Of a DNA stretch of 17,545 nucleotides, positions 7,797-16,448 are shown one piece after another. The notes under the pieces were generated by a model. That model worked only from the letters and a program-made list of their open reading frames with translations, ran no database searches and was not told the DNA's origin. How positions within the stretch are numbered: position 1 is the stretch's first letter; every line of letters starts with the position of its first letter. The stretch is from an uncultured Nitrospinaceae bacterium (lineage in GTDB: Bacteria; Nitrospinota; Nitrospinia; Nitrospinales; VA-1), in contig CALJGH010000233.1 of assembly GCA_938073925.1 (NCBI GenBank), positions 1 to 17,545 on the forward strand, given 5' to 3'. A program made the translations under genes and the position numbers.

Positions 7797-8798
7797 TTAA
7801 AGTTTTTGATACTCCGAGAGAATTTTCGTAGCATCGGTGTGAGAGCTAAGCGGAAGTCGTCCACCCATATGAGACACAACCTGTGCCGCACAATAAGAAC
7901 CAATGACTGCCGATTCTTCCAGAGAATGATTATTCAATACACCATAAAGAGCACCCGCAGCAAAAAGGTCCCCGGCTCCTGTTGTGTCAACCGCTTTGAC
8001 TGGGAAGGTTTTCACCTCCACAGGTTCCTGACCGCTTTTCCCCACAAGGGAGCCCTTAGAACCCAAGGTTAAAAACACGGTATCAACCGTCGCTTGAAGT
8101 TTTTTGAATGCTGACAAGGAATCTGATTCTCCGGTCATTGCTTGAGCTTCCACTTCATTGCAAAAAAGAATATCCACATACGAATCTATAAACTCGACCA
8201 AACTCTCCTTAAATGAATTTACAACAAAAGCATCGCTCAAGGTAAAAGAGACGGGTATTCCTTCTTTCTTTGCAATTCCTGCCATATGCTGTCCGGCTTC
8301 CCGGGTTCCATCTCCTGTCCATAAATAGCCTTCGACATAAACACCGCGCGAATTCTTCACAATAGTTTCATCGACATTCTCTGGATGGAGCGAGGAAGAA
8401 ACGCCCAGGTGTGTCAGCATCGTTCTTTCTGTATCCGGAGTAATAAGAACCACACAGGTGCCGGTTCCCTGTTCATCAGAACCTGGCCCGCTGAATCCGA
8501 CTCCGCAGTTTTGCATATCCTCCGTATAATGCTTGCCATGAGAATCATTGGCAACGCGCCCGAGGTAATAAGATTTTGCGCCGAGCAGACTGGCACCATG
8601 TATCGTATTTGCGGCTGATCCTCCAGAAGAAATTTTCTTTGGACTGGACCTCAAAGATTCGAGAATATTATTTTGGTCTTCAATTGAAGACAATGTCATT
8701 CCGCCCTTGGTCACCGAATTTTTTTCAATAAAAGCATCGTCCACCTGAACTTCAATATCGACCAACGCGTTGCCTATTCCTACCAGATCGTAATTCAT
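7797..8798 (-). CDS. PfkB-family kinase, adenosine-kinase-like
   Basis: A 333-residue ribokinase/PfkB-fold sugar kinase. It has the N-terminal DLVGIGNALVDIE (4-16), the substrate-site GGSAANT (59-65), the conserved N in CNEVEAQAMTG (213-223), and the C-terminal anion-hole/catalytic signature DTTGAGD (271-277) with catalytic base Asp277, followed by GALYG. The N-terminal wording and the GGSAANT version are typical of the bacterial branch usually annotated as adenosine kinase; other PfkB members phosphorylate ribose, inosine, guanosine or fructose, so the substrate needs testing. It is cytoplasmic. The ATG at 8798 lies 6 bp after the stop of the four-helix membrane protein and has no strong ribosome site of its own, which suggests translational coupling. 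The BamE-like lipoprotein follows 17 bp later. Confidence 0.88.
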   Translation of the reverse strand: MNYDLVGIGNALVDIEVQVDDAFIEKNSVTKGGMTLSSIEDQNNILESLRSSPKKISSGGSAANTIHGASLLGAKSYYLGRVANDSHGKHYTEDMQNCGVGFSGPGSDEQGTGTCVVLITPDTERTMLTHLGVSSSLHPENVDETIVKNSRGVYVEGYLWTGDGTREAGQHMAGIAKKEGIPVSFTLSDAFVVNSFKESLVEFIDSYVDILFCNEVEAQAMTGESDSLSAFKKLQATVDTVFLTLGSKGSLVGKSGQEPVEVKTFPVKAVDTTGAGDLFAAGALYGVLNNHSLEESAVIGSYCAAQVVSHMGGRLPLSSHTDATKILSEYQKL

Positions 8799-8804
8799 AA
8801 AATT

Positions 8805-9329
8805 TTAGTTATTTTCAGTTAAGTTTTTAGCCACAAACATTCTATACACCAGAATGGTAAACAATAATAACCCAGCAACAAAGAATGCGCTGCCCGAAGC
8901 TTGAGCAATCAGACCTACCGATTCCTTTGCCGCTCCAGTCGATCCCATCCCGGGAGCCAGATACCCAGAGAGCATCCAGAAAAAGCCATATCCCAAAGCA
9001 CCTAATCCACTAAGCAAGGAAATAGCAAGCTGAGCCTTAGCCGGGTATGCCAGCCAGGCTACCAGAAATGAAAATGCGATGCTGATAACCCCCATGGTCT
9101 GCGAATGCAAATGAGCTCGTTTCATATAGACCCATGATTTTTTTACGACCTTATCCGCTTTTGCCTGATCGCCTTCATACTTAGTAGTCATAGCCTCTTG
9201 CACGCTACTATTCAAGGTTCGTTTTATATCCTCTTCGCAGCAACCAAAAGACAATCCCATTAATCCACCATAAAGAATTGCAATAACAGCCACCAAGACA
9301 CCGTATTTGATGTGAGTAAAATTAATCAT
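8805..9329 (-). CDS. Conserved-looking four-helix membrane protein of unknown function
   Basis: A 174-residue protein that I do not recognise. Four hydrophobic segments are visible: about 8-29, 77-96, 100-121 and 143-166. Between the first and second is a charged, probably soluble stretch (32-72) that ends in KRAHLHSQTMG, giving H73 and H75 at the start of helix 2. A cysteine pair C30-C31 closes helix 1. Paired histidines at a helix mouth could bind metal or haem, but this is speculation. It is the first gene of a tight unit with the PfkB kinase (6 bp on) and the BamE-like lipoprotein. The ATG at 9329 has an AAGGAAA site about 7 nt upstream and TATATATAA just before that, which may be part of its promoter. 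Confidence 0.8.
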   Translation of the reverse strand: MINFTHIKYGVLVAVIAILYGGLMGLSFGCCEEDIKRTLNSSVQEAMTTKYEGDQAKADKVVKKSWVYMKRAHLHSQTMGVISIAFSFLVAWLAYPAKAQLAISLLSGLGALGYGFFWMLSGYLAPGMGSTGAAKESVGLIAQASGSAFFVAGLLLFTILVYRMFVAKNLTENN

Positions 9330-9390
9330 GGCAGGTTTCCTTTATATATAGAAGGGAAGTCGAGCTAAAACCTAGAGTCCCTAATCCAGA

Positions 9391-9400
9391 GACAATTGTC
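9391..9400. promoter_or_regulatory. Palindrome in the divergent spacer between the membrane protein and dacB
   Basis: GACAATTGTC is a perfect 10-bp palindrome, followed directly by AATTGT, so the half-site occurs again. It overlaps the start of possible -35 boxes on both strands (TTGACA on minus at 9402-9397). It may be an operator for one or both divergent genes. Confidence 0.35.
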
Positions 9401-9402
9401 AA

Positions 9403-9431
9403 TTGTAAAATTAATTTTTACAGAGTAAAAT
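9403..9431 (+). promoter_or_regulatory. Predicted promoter of dacB
   Basis: TTGTAA (9403-9408), 17-bp spacer, TAAAAT (9426-9431, five of six to TATAAT). Only 8 nt lie between the -10 and the ATG at 9440, so transcription would begin at or next to the start codon. An overlapping alternative, TTGTCA (9396-9401) with TACAGA (9419-9424), also has a 17-bp spacer but a poorer -10. Confidence 0.4.
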
Positions 9432-9439
9432 TTTGAGCG

Positions 9440-10960
9440 ATGACTAAAAATAATTTTACTATCCGTTCTATACCTTTTGCTCTCGCTATTTTCTTCGTTT
9501 TTCTTCCAGTTTTTTCCTTTGCTCTGGTTAATGAAGAAGGCGTAGACAAGTTTCGGAAATCCGTTAACAGCATCCTTTCCAACAACTGCCTTAGAAAAAA
9601 TAATTACGGAGTGAAAATTTATTCTCTGGACCGCGGCGAAACGTTGTATGAAATCCGCAGCAAACAGCTGTTTATCCCCGCTTCTAATGCAAAAGTTCTT
9701 ACCACCGCAGTAGCATTAAAATACCTTGGCTCCAATTATCGGTTTTCCACTGAGTTTTACACCGACGGCATCTTGGAAAATGAAACGCTCAAAGGCAACC
9801 TTTACATAAAAGGGTCTGGTGACCCTAAATTGGTTACTGAGCAACTATGGCTAATAGTGAATGAATTAAGAAACCTTCCCATAAAAAAGATAAAGGGAAA
9901 TATTATTGCCGATGATTCTTTCTTCGACAATCAAAAGCGGATCCAAACCTGGATTAAAAATCCGGGTGCGCAAGCCTATGAAGCCCCGCTAGGAGCATTA
10001 TCGTTCAATTTTAATACGGTAAAAGTTTATGTAAGTCCCGGTGAAAAAGTTGGCGACCGGCCTGGAATTGTAATTGAACCCGAAAATGAATACATCAAAC
10101 TTGAGAACAATGCACAAACCTTGAGGCCAGGAAAACGCCATCGTTTGATTGTGAACCGAGTAGACAAGGAAGACCACGACCTGATCACTGTTTCAGGGGG
10201 GATCAATATAGGACAACCTCGTGCGCACTACTTTTTGAACATCACAAATCCTACCCAGTATGCACTGAGCGTCTTCAAATCGTATATTGATCTTTCGGGA
10301 ATAATGTTTGACGGACAATTGCAGCGTGGGAAAGTTCCTGATGACGCAATGGAACTCTACATACATGAAAGTGAGCCTTTAGCACTCGCTTTAAGGGGGC
10401 TGAATAAATTCAGCAACAACTTTGTCGCCGAACAAATTTTAAAAACAATTGGAGGCGAACACCTTGGTTTGCCAGGTTCAACAAAAAAAGGGTTACGCGT
10501 TTTTACAGAATATATGAAACAACTTGGTTATGAACCAGGGCAGTACAGCATCTATGACGGATCTGGCTTATCGCGGCAAAATCGGTTATCCCCTGAAATC
10601 TTAGTGGATATTCTGCGTAACGTAAAAGATGACCTGAGCGTTTATCCTGAGTTTGTTACGGCGTTGGGAGTTATGGGGGTAGATGGAAACGTAAAAAATA
10701 GAATGCGCAAAGTTGCAAGCTCAAGCAAGGCAAGGGTGAAAACAGGAACCTTGAACTTTGTCAGCGCATTATCAGGATTTTTTCAATCCAAAGAGGGGGA
10801 GTTATTTGCCTTTTCAATATTAATGAACGATTTAAAATGTTCAAATAGAAGGGCAAAAAAAATTCAGGATCAGATCATCCAAAAAGGTCTTAACCTCCAG
10901 AGGATCCCAACTGGAAGCGTGCTGATAGACGATAGAGAGAAAAGCGCTTCAACACCCTAG
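9440..10960 (+). CDS. dacB: D-alanyl-D-alanine carboxypeptidase/endopeptidase (class C PBP4 type)
   Basis: A 506-residue peptidase of family S13 that removes terminal D-Ala from, or cuts cross-links in, peptidoglycan in the periplasm. A signal peptide is clear (hydrophobic 11-29, cleavage probably near 28-30). The three serine-penicillin-binding motifs are present: S82-N-A-K85 (nucleophile Ser82), S325-N-N327, and K434-T-G436. The large insertion between the first two motifs (about 95-310), with KGNLYIKGSGDP (118-129), is the usual PBP4 arrangement. It is the only plus-strand gene here. The ATG at 9440 has no good ribosome site (GAGCG only), and a promoter-like pair abuts it, so the message may be leader-less. 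Its end is only 7 bp from the end of the next, convergent gene. With mpl, it makes two cell-wall-turnover genes in the window, though not in one operon. Confidence 0.93.
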   Translation: MTKNNFTIRSIPFALAIFFVFLPVFSFALVNEEGVDKFRKSVNSILSNNCLRKNNYGVKIYSLDRGETLYEIRSKQLFIPASNAKVLTTAVALKYLGSNYRFSTEFYTDGILENETLKGNLYIKGSGDPKLVTEQLWLIVNELRNLPIKKIKGNIIADDSFFDNQKRIQTWIKNPGAQAYEAPLGALSFNFNTVKVYVSPGEKVGDRPGIVIEPENEYIKLENNAQTLRPGKRHRLIVNRVDKEDHDLITVSGGINIGQPRAHYFLNITNPTQYALSVFKSYIDLSGIMFDGQLQRGKVPDDAMELYIHESEPLALALRGLNKFSNNFVAEQILKTIGGEHLGLPGSTKKGLRVFTEYMKQLGYEPGQYSIYDGSGLSRQNRLSPEILVDILRNVKDDLSVYPEFVTALGVMGVDGNVKNRMRKVASSSKARVKTGTLNFVSALSGFFQSKEGELFAFSILMNDLKCSNRRAKKIQDQIIQKGLNLQRIPTGSVLIDDREKSASTP

Positions 10961-10967
10961 TCTTTAT

Positions 10968-11801
10968 TCAGCCAAACACTTTTCTGTTTTCCTTGCGATC
11001 TTCTTCGATAATTTTTTTCCAATCCCTTTTCACATTGGGTGCTTCCAAAAAATCTTCGTAAATGGACTTTGCGAGTTCCATTTTATCGATACCTTCTGGA
11101 GCGACTTGAATATCCAATTGTGCCAGGGCCATATCGAAATCTTTGTCGAGCAAAGCTGCAGAATCCATATTGCATTCTTTCAAGGCTTGTTTAACAACCC
11201 CTTGATCTTGCCCAAACCGTCTGGCCACTTCATTAATATTCGATGGTTTATATTCTTTATTTGGCCCAATTCCCAAGTGGTAGGCGCAAAACAAACTGAA
11301 AGCATCCAGGTTTCCCGTCAGTTTTTGTTCTGAGCCTGAAGATGCCGCCTGAGGAGCTCTTGCAGCGGAAGGAGCATTATTACTCCGCTTCGCCTTGTCA
11401 TGTTGATTCCGTGGTCTTCCGTTATTCGCATTATCTCTTTGTTGGTAGGAAGGATTCCTTCTTTTCTGCCCCCCCTGCGGTTTATTACGGTTATTACCGT
11501 TACCCCCCTCCGACGAGCTTTTATTGCTGACCATCGAAATATGAGATGTCAAAGCTTGCGACGAAGATGGACCGGAAGACACCCAAGGATGAATTCCCCT
11601 TTTTCCGGAACCGGCGTTCCCGGAGCCGGCGTTTCCAGCACTCGAGTTCCTGGAACGCGAGTTTTGATTGGGTTTCCTTGAGCCAGCGCTTCTGGAATTT
11701 GGGTTCTGGTTGGATTGTCCTGAAGAAGAATTCCCCTGACGGTTGTTGGGATTTCTTTGTTTGTTGCCGCCGTTTTTCTGAAACTGTCCTGTTTTTCTCA
11801 A
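10968..11801 (-). CDS. Protein with long disordered N-terminus and possible helix-turn-helix C-terminus
   Basis: A 277-residue protein I do not recognise. Residues 1 to about 158 are low-complexity and very rich in Asn, Ser, Gly, Gln, Arg and Lys (for example SAGNAGSGNAGSGKRG), strongly basic and probably disordered. Residues about 160-277 look folded and mostly helical: LDAFSLFCAYHLGIG (164-178), then NINEVARRFGQDQGVVKQAL, which reads like a helix-turn-helix, then an acidic-basic tail. A basic disordered arm joined to a small helical domain suggests nucleic-acid binding, in the cytoplasm. The start is TTG at 11801: an AAAGGA ribosome site lies 8 nt upstream, an in-frame TAA lies just before it, and the first internal ATG is at residue 89. 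It follows pepF by 82 bp. Function is inferred only from composition. Confidence 0.8.
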   Translation of the reverse strand: MRKTGQFQKNGGNKQRNPNNRQGNSSSGQSNQNPNSRSAGSRKPNQNSRSRNSSAGNAGSGNAGSGKRGIHPWVSSGPSSSQALTSHISMVSNKSSSEGGNGNNRNKPQGGQKRRNPSYQQRDNANNGRPRNQHDKAKRSNNAPSAARAPQAASSGSEQKLTGNLDAFSLFCAYHLGIGPNKEYKPSNINEVARRFGQDQGVVKQALKECNMDSAALLDKDFDMALAQLDIQVAPEGIDKMELAKSIYEDFLEAPNVKRDWKKIIEEDRKENRKVFG

Positions 11802-11809
11802 AACGGTTT

Positions 11810-11815
11810 TCCTTT
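11810..11815 (-). promoter_or_regulatory. Ribosome binding site that supports a TTG start
   Basis: AAAGGA on the minus strand, 8 nt from the TTG at 11801-11799. It decides the start of the disordered/helical protein, which has no upstream in-frame ATG. Confidence 0.7.
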
Positions 11816-11883
11816 ATAAAAAGTTGGGGATAAATTCGAGGTGCTCTGCATTTCTAAAGTTTCCTTAATTTAAATGAGAAGGT

Positions 11884-13698
11884 TTAATTCTTTATAGTCA
11901 AACTTTCAAGCTCATCAACCAGAGCGGAAAATTTTGATAGGGCTGTGCGCACCGGTTCAGGCGAATTCATATCAACGCCTGCACCTTTTAACAAATCTAT
12001 GGGATATTTGGACCCACCTGATTTGAGAAAGTTGAGGTAATCATTAAGCTCTTCATCACCTCCAGAAAGTACCCGGTCTGCCAAAGCATAAGCAGCTGAG
12101 ATTCCCGTTGCGTATTTATATACATAAAAACTGAAATAGAAGTGGGGTATCCGAAAACATTCCAAAGAAAGACAATCGTCTAACACCAAGCCTTTACCAA
12201 AATAGAGTTTAAGTAAACCATTATAAATTTCTTGAAAAGTTTCAATGGTGAGCGGCTGATTATTTTCTGCAGCCTCATAAACTTTGTGCTCGAATTCAGC
12301 AAACATCGTTTGTCTATACAGCGTACCACGAAAATTATCAATTTCACGACAAAGTAAGTAAATACGCATTTCGGGATTAATATCCTGCGACAGAAAAAAC
12401 TTTGTCAGTAATGACTCATTAAAGGTCGATGCCACTTCCGCGACAAAAATTGTGTAATCCGCATACAAATAAGGCTGGGTTTCTCTGGAAAAAAGAGAGT
12501 GCATGGAATGCCCCGCTTCGTGCGTCAGAGTATAAACACTATTAATATTATCATCCTTATAATTCATAAGAATGAAAGGATTCGAATCGTAACACCCTGA
12601 AGAATAGGCACCACTTCTTTTACCCTTATTCTCATAGCGATCTGTCCACCGATCTTTAAGAAGCCCCTGTTCGACCCGCTTAATATACTCCGCGCCCAAG
12701 GGTTGCAACGAGATTTTAATCTTCTCCACGGCTTCTTCATACGGCATATGCCATTTAATATTTTTCACTAGCGGCACACTGCAATCATATGCATGCAGTT
12801 CATCAACACCCAACAACTGTTTTCTTAAATCAAAATATTTATACAGAGGTTTTAAATTCTGATGAACCGAGTCAATCAGATTGTCGTAAACTCCTTCTGC
12901 AATATTTTCGGAAAATAATGCCTTGGCTCGGTAACCAGAGTAATTTCTGGACCGCGAATAAAACAAATCCTTTTTCACGCTTGCAGAAAGTAACGACGTG
13001 TAAGTAAAGCGGTGCGACTCGTAAGCATTGTAATAAGTGTGGAACGCGTCTTTTCTAACCCGCCGATCATAACTCTGCATCAGGCTCTGAAAATTGCCAT
13101 GCGTTAAAGAAAGTTGCTCGCCATCTTCACCTTCGATTTCTCCCAGCTTAAGGTCGGCATTATCCAGCATATCAAATGCATCTCGTGCGGCGCGTCCCAT
13201 CTCCCCTGATGCCGCAAGGAGCTTCTCTTCTTTATCTGTAAGTGTGTGCTCGCGATAACGCAAAATTTGTTCAAGATGATACTTGTAAAACTCAATTTCC
13301 TTCTCTTCCAGAAATTGGGCCATTTGATCTTGCGGAATTGCCATGATCTCGGGACGGATGAAGCTGGACGCACTGCCTGCTTCATTGAGCAGTCGCATCG
13401 CCTTCTCAAAACTTCCTTGATAAAAACTATTGGTCTTGTCTTCATCATTTTTCAGATGCGCAAAGGTGTAAAGCTTTTCCAGCTTTCTGGAAAAGTTCAT
13501 ATCGAACTCGATACACGCTTTGAGTGTCGAAGAAGATTGCGCAAGCGTTCCCTGAAAGTAGGCATACCCGGGCAGCTCGCGTTCGAGTTCTTCGAGCTCC
13601 CTATTCCATTCTTCGTCAGAGGAATAAAGTCCTGATAAATCCCATTGGGATTGTTCAGAGACATCATCGCGTTTCAGAGTTCCTACTTTAGCATCCAT
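11884..13698 (-). CDS. pepF: Oligoendopeptidase F (M3 family zinc peptidase)
   Basis: A 604-residue cytoplasmic zinc metallopeptidase that cuts short peptides, part of general peptide turnover. The zinc site is H393-E394-A-G-H397, and the third ligand is E421 in FVAEVASTFNE. The N-terminal helical half (residues about 20-200) has the usual PepF layout, and RIPHFYFSFYVYKYATG (516-532) is the conserved substrate-side segment. Length matches the family. The ATG at 13698 gives a normal N-terminus, but no Shine-Dalgarno is visible (CTCTTTATTT). It begins 42 bp after valS with no terminator between, so they are probably co-transcribed. The 82-bp gap to the disordered protein also lacks an obvious terminator. 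Confidence 0.92.
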   Translation of the reverse strand: MDAKVGTLKRDDVSEQSQWDLSGLYSSDEEWNRELEELERELPGYAYFQGTLAQSSSTLKACIEFDMNFSRKLEKLYTFAHLKNDEDKTNSFYQGSFEKAMRLLNEAGSASSFIRPEIMAIPQDQMAQFLEEKEIEFYKYHLEQILRYREHTLTDKEEKLLAASGEMGRAARDAFDMLDNADLKLGEIEGEDGEQLSLTHGNFQSLMQSYDRRVRKDAFHTYYNAYESHRFTYTSLLSASVKKDLFYSRSRNYSGYRAKALFSENIAEGVYDNLIDSVHQNLKPLYKYFDLRKQLLGVDELHAYDCSVPLVKNIKWHMPYEEAVEKIKISLQPLGAEYIKRVEQGLLKDRWTDRYENKGKRSGAYSSGCYDSNPFILMNYKDDNINSVYTLTHEAGHSMHSLFSRETQPYLYADYTIFVAEVASTFNESLLTKFFLSQDINPEMRIYLLCREIDNFRGTLYRQTMFAEFEHKVYEAAENNQPLTIETFQEIYNGLLKLYFGKGLVLDDCLSLECFRIPHFYFSFYVYKYATGISAAYALADRVLSGGDEELNDYLNFLKSGGSKYPIDLLKGAGVDMNSPEPVRTALSKFSALVDELESLTIKN

Positions 13699-13740
13699 AA
13701 ATAAAGAGACGTGGGAAAGAGAAAAGTTTCCCCTTGGCGG

Positions 13741-16392
13741 TTAACCTATGCCCTGTTCTATAGTTTTCAAATGAATTTCAAGCTTTGCCTGCTTTTCAGA
13801 AAGAGTTGTCTTTCTTTGTTCGTCTTTTTCGATGACTTCAGCAGGTGCTTTCTTAACGAAATTCGGGTTGGAGAGTTTCTTATCTAAAAATATGAGGTCT
13901 TTTTTAATTTTTTTCAACTCTTTTTCTACTCGGTTGCGTTCTTCCTGGAAATCCATCATACCTTCGAGTGGGATAATGAGGTCCATTTCTCCGAGAACCG
14001 AAGATGCTGACACCTTGGGTTTTTCGATTTCTGCGCCTGATTGCAACTGCTCCACACGCGCCAATTCGCGTATATAAGATGCCTGATCTTGCAATTTTTT
14101 TTGTATTTCGGGGTTGGATGTCTTAACTAAAACGTTTAATTTCAACCCTGGATTCAGGTTCATCTCTCCACGGATATTTCTGATGCCCGTTATGACTTCC
14201 ATCACCGTATCCATTTCTTTTTCTACTGCCGCATCGGTTCGCTCCTCCTGAAATTCGGGAAACGTGCTGACCATAATACTGTCTTCGTCCTGCGGCAATT
14301 TCTGCCAGATTTCTTCGGTGATAAAGGGCATAAAGGGATGCAAAAGTTTGAGCGCCGAATTCAAAACATGAATCAATACATTCTGCGCCGCGACTCTTTC
14401 GGGTCCCGAATCGATTAATTTCGATTTAGTAAGTTCTATATACCAGTCGCAATATTCGTTCCAGATAAATTTATAAACCGTCAAAGCCGCATCGTTAAAC
14501 CTGAAAGCTTCCAAGGCTTCATTAACATCTTTCGTCGCACGGTTCAGCCGACTCAATATCCATCGGTCAGCTGTCGAGAGGTTATTCTTTTGATCCAGCG
14601 CGCAGGAACCTTTATAGTCTTCCAGATTCATAAAAACAAAACGCGACGCATTCCAAAGTTTATTGCAGAAGTTACGGTAACCTTCTATGCGGTCTTCCGC
14701 CAGTTTGATATCTCTCCCCTGAGCTGCGAAAGCTGCCAGCGTAAAACGCAAAGCATCGGTTCCATACTGTTCCATCACTTCCAGAGGGTCGATTACATTA
14801 CCCTTGGTCTTGCTCATTTTCTGCCCTTCCGCATCGCGGATCAAAGCATGAATATAAACATCGCGAAAAGGCACCTCGCCCATAAACTTGAGTCCCATCA
14901 TAATCATGCGGGCAACCCAGAAGAAAAGAATATCGAATCCGGTGCAAAGCATGGATGTAGGATAAAAACGTTCAAGGCTTTGGGTTTTCTCCGGCCACCC
15001 TAAAGTCGAAAAGGGCCATAGAGCAGAACTGAACCAGGTATCTAGCACATCCGTTTCCTGAATCAGGTCTGTTGAAGAACAAGCCGAACAAGATTTTGGA
15101 GTCTCTCTAGCAACAACCACTTCGCCACAGCCTTTACAATTCCACGCAGGAATCTGATGCCCCCACCATATCTGTCGCGAGATACACCAGTCACGGATAT
15201 TTTCCATCCATTCGAAATAAGTATTTTCCCAAAACTTGGGAACAATTTTTATAGTGCCGTCTCGCACAGCCTTCATAGCAGGCTCGGCAAGCGGCTTGGC
15301 TTTTACAAACCATTGCTTCGATAAATAAGGTTCCACCACCGTCCGACAACGATAACAATGACCGACTGAATGGTTTAAATCTTCAATCTTAACCAACACC
15401 CCAGATTCTCTTAAATCTTCGACCAATTTCTTTCGACATTCGAAACGGTCTAGCCCCTCATAATTAGAACCGGCGAGGGAATTCATCGTCCCATCTGGAT
15501 TCATAACATTTATAGTTTCCAGTTGGTGCCGCCGTCCCAATTCAAAATCGTTGGGATCATGAGCCGGGGTTACTTTTAACGCACCCGTACCAAAAGAAGT
15601 GTCGACATATCCATCTTCAATTAAGGGTATCTCACGGTTCATTATAGGAAGGACAAGGCTTTTACCTTTGTGCTCATGGTAGCGTTCATCATCAGGATTA
15701 ACAGCAACCGCCGTATCCCCCAGCATGGTTTCGGGTCGCGTCGTCGCAATGATTAAAGAGCCTTCGCCGTCGTTAAAAGGATATTTGAGATGATATAAAT
15801 GCCCCTGCGCATCCTGATGTTCAACCTCAAGATCAGAAAGAGCCGTAAGGCAACGCGGACACCAGTTGATGATGTAGTCGCCCTTATAGATGAGACCTTC
15901 TTCATAAAGCGTAACAAAAACTTCGCGGACCGCTTTCGACAACCCCTCATCCATAGTAAAGCGATCTCGCTCCCAGTCTAGGGAACAACCGAGTTTTTTC
16001 AATTGACCGGTGATGGTGCCACCCGATTCATTACGCCATTTCCAGACACGTTCAACAAAAGCTTCCCGACCTAACTCTTGCCGGTTGCTTCCCTCTGCAT
16101 GCAATTGTTTCTCGACTACATTCTGAGTAGCGATTCCAGCATGATCCGTACCAGGCTGCCAAAGTGTGTTATAGCCCTGCATTCTTTTCCAACGGGCCAG
16201 AATATCTTGCAGGGTATTATTGAAGGCGTGACCGATATGCAGTCGGCCGGTGATGTTGGGCGGCGGGATGACTATTGAATATGCAGGGGACTCCTTGGTT
16301 TCATCTGCGCGAAAAAAATTCTTTTCCTGCCAAAATTGTCCCCAGCGTTTTTCAACTTCACCGGGTTCGTATTGTTTATCTAGTTGAATCAT
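13741..16392 (-). CDS. valS: Valyl-tRNA synthetase
   Basis: An 883-residue class Ia aminoacyl-tRNA synthetase that charges tRNA-Val with valine. HIGH motif at 52-55 in PPPNITGRLHIGH; KMSKT at 525-529 (the common KMSKS variant). The editing domain is present, with ATTRPETM (216-223) and FGTGALKVTPAHDPNDF (267-283). Zinc-binding cysteine pairs occur at C178-PR-C181 with C346-YR-C349, and C419-KG-C422 with C435-SA-C438. The conserved WWGHQIPAW follows at 409-417. The C-terminal 70 residues are the charged coiled coil typical of ValS. Length is normal. The ATG at 16392 is the natural start, though the ribosome site is weak (GCAAGTAA). It is followed by pepF after 42 bp. No T-box is seen in the leader. 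Confidence 0.97.
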   Translation of the reverse strand: MIQLDKQYEPGEVEKRWGQFWQEKNFFRADETKESPAYSIVIPPPNITGRLHIGHAFNNTLQDILARWKRMQGYNTLWQPGTDHAGIATQNVVEKQLHAEGSNRQELGREAFVERVWKWRNESGGTITGQLKKLGCSLDWERDRFTMDEGLSKAVREVFVTLYEEGLIYKGDYIINWCPRCLTALSDLEVEHQDAQGHLYHLKYPFNDGEGSLIIATTRPETMLGDTAVAVNPDDERYHEHKGKSLVLPIMNREIPLIEDGYVDTSFGTGALKVTPAHDPNDFELGRRHQLETINVMNPDGTMNSLAGSNYEGLDRFECRKKLVEDLRESGVLVKIEDLNHSVGHCYRCRTVVEPYLSKQWFVKAKPLAEPAMKAVRDGTIKIVPKFWENTYFEWMENIRDWCISRQIWWGHQIPAWNCKGCGEVVVARETPKSCSACSSTDLIQETDVLDTWFSSALWPFSTLGWPEKTQSLERFYPTSMLCTGFDILFFWVARMIMMGLKFMGEVPFRDVYIHALIRDAEGQKMSKTKGNVIDPLEVMEQYGTDALRFTLAAFAAQGRDIKLAEDRIEGYRNFCNKLWNASRFVFMNLEDYKGSCALDQKNNLSTADRWILSRLNRATKDVNEALEAFRFNDAALTVYKFIWNEYCDWYIELTKSKLIDSGPERVAAQNVLIHVLNSALKLLHPFMPFITEEIWQKLPQDEDSIMVSTFPEFQEERTDAAVEKEMDTVMEVITGIRNIRGEMNLNPGLKLNVLVKTSNPEIQKKLQDQASYIRELARVEQLQSGAEIEKPKVSASSVLGEMDLIIPLEGMMDFQEERNRVEKELKKIKKDLIFLDKKLSNPNFVKKAPAEVIEKDEQRKTTLSEKQAKLEIHLKTIEQGIG

Positions 16393-16419
16393 TCAAAAAT
16401 TACTTGCAGCATAAAAACT

Positions 16420-16448
16420 CGGGTCCTATCGATCCATTCGGGTTCTAT
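16420..16448. repeat. Pair of 10-bp direct repeats upstream of valS
   Basis: CGGGTCCTAT (16420-16429) and CGGGTTCTAT (16439-16448) match at 9 of 10 bases with a 19-bp period, close to two helical turns. They lie about 28-56 bp before the valS ATG in a 169-bp gap that holds no other structure I can support. They may bind a regulator, or be chance. Confidence 0.3.

Noticed and set aside
13246..13635. 129-residue plus-strand open frame opposite pepF
   Set aside because: Antisense shadow of a clear peptidase gene; sequence has no recognisable domain.
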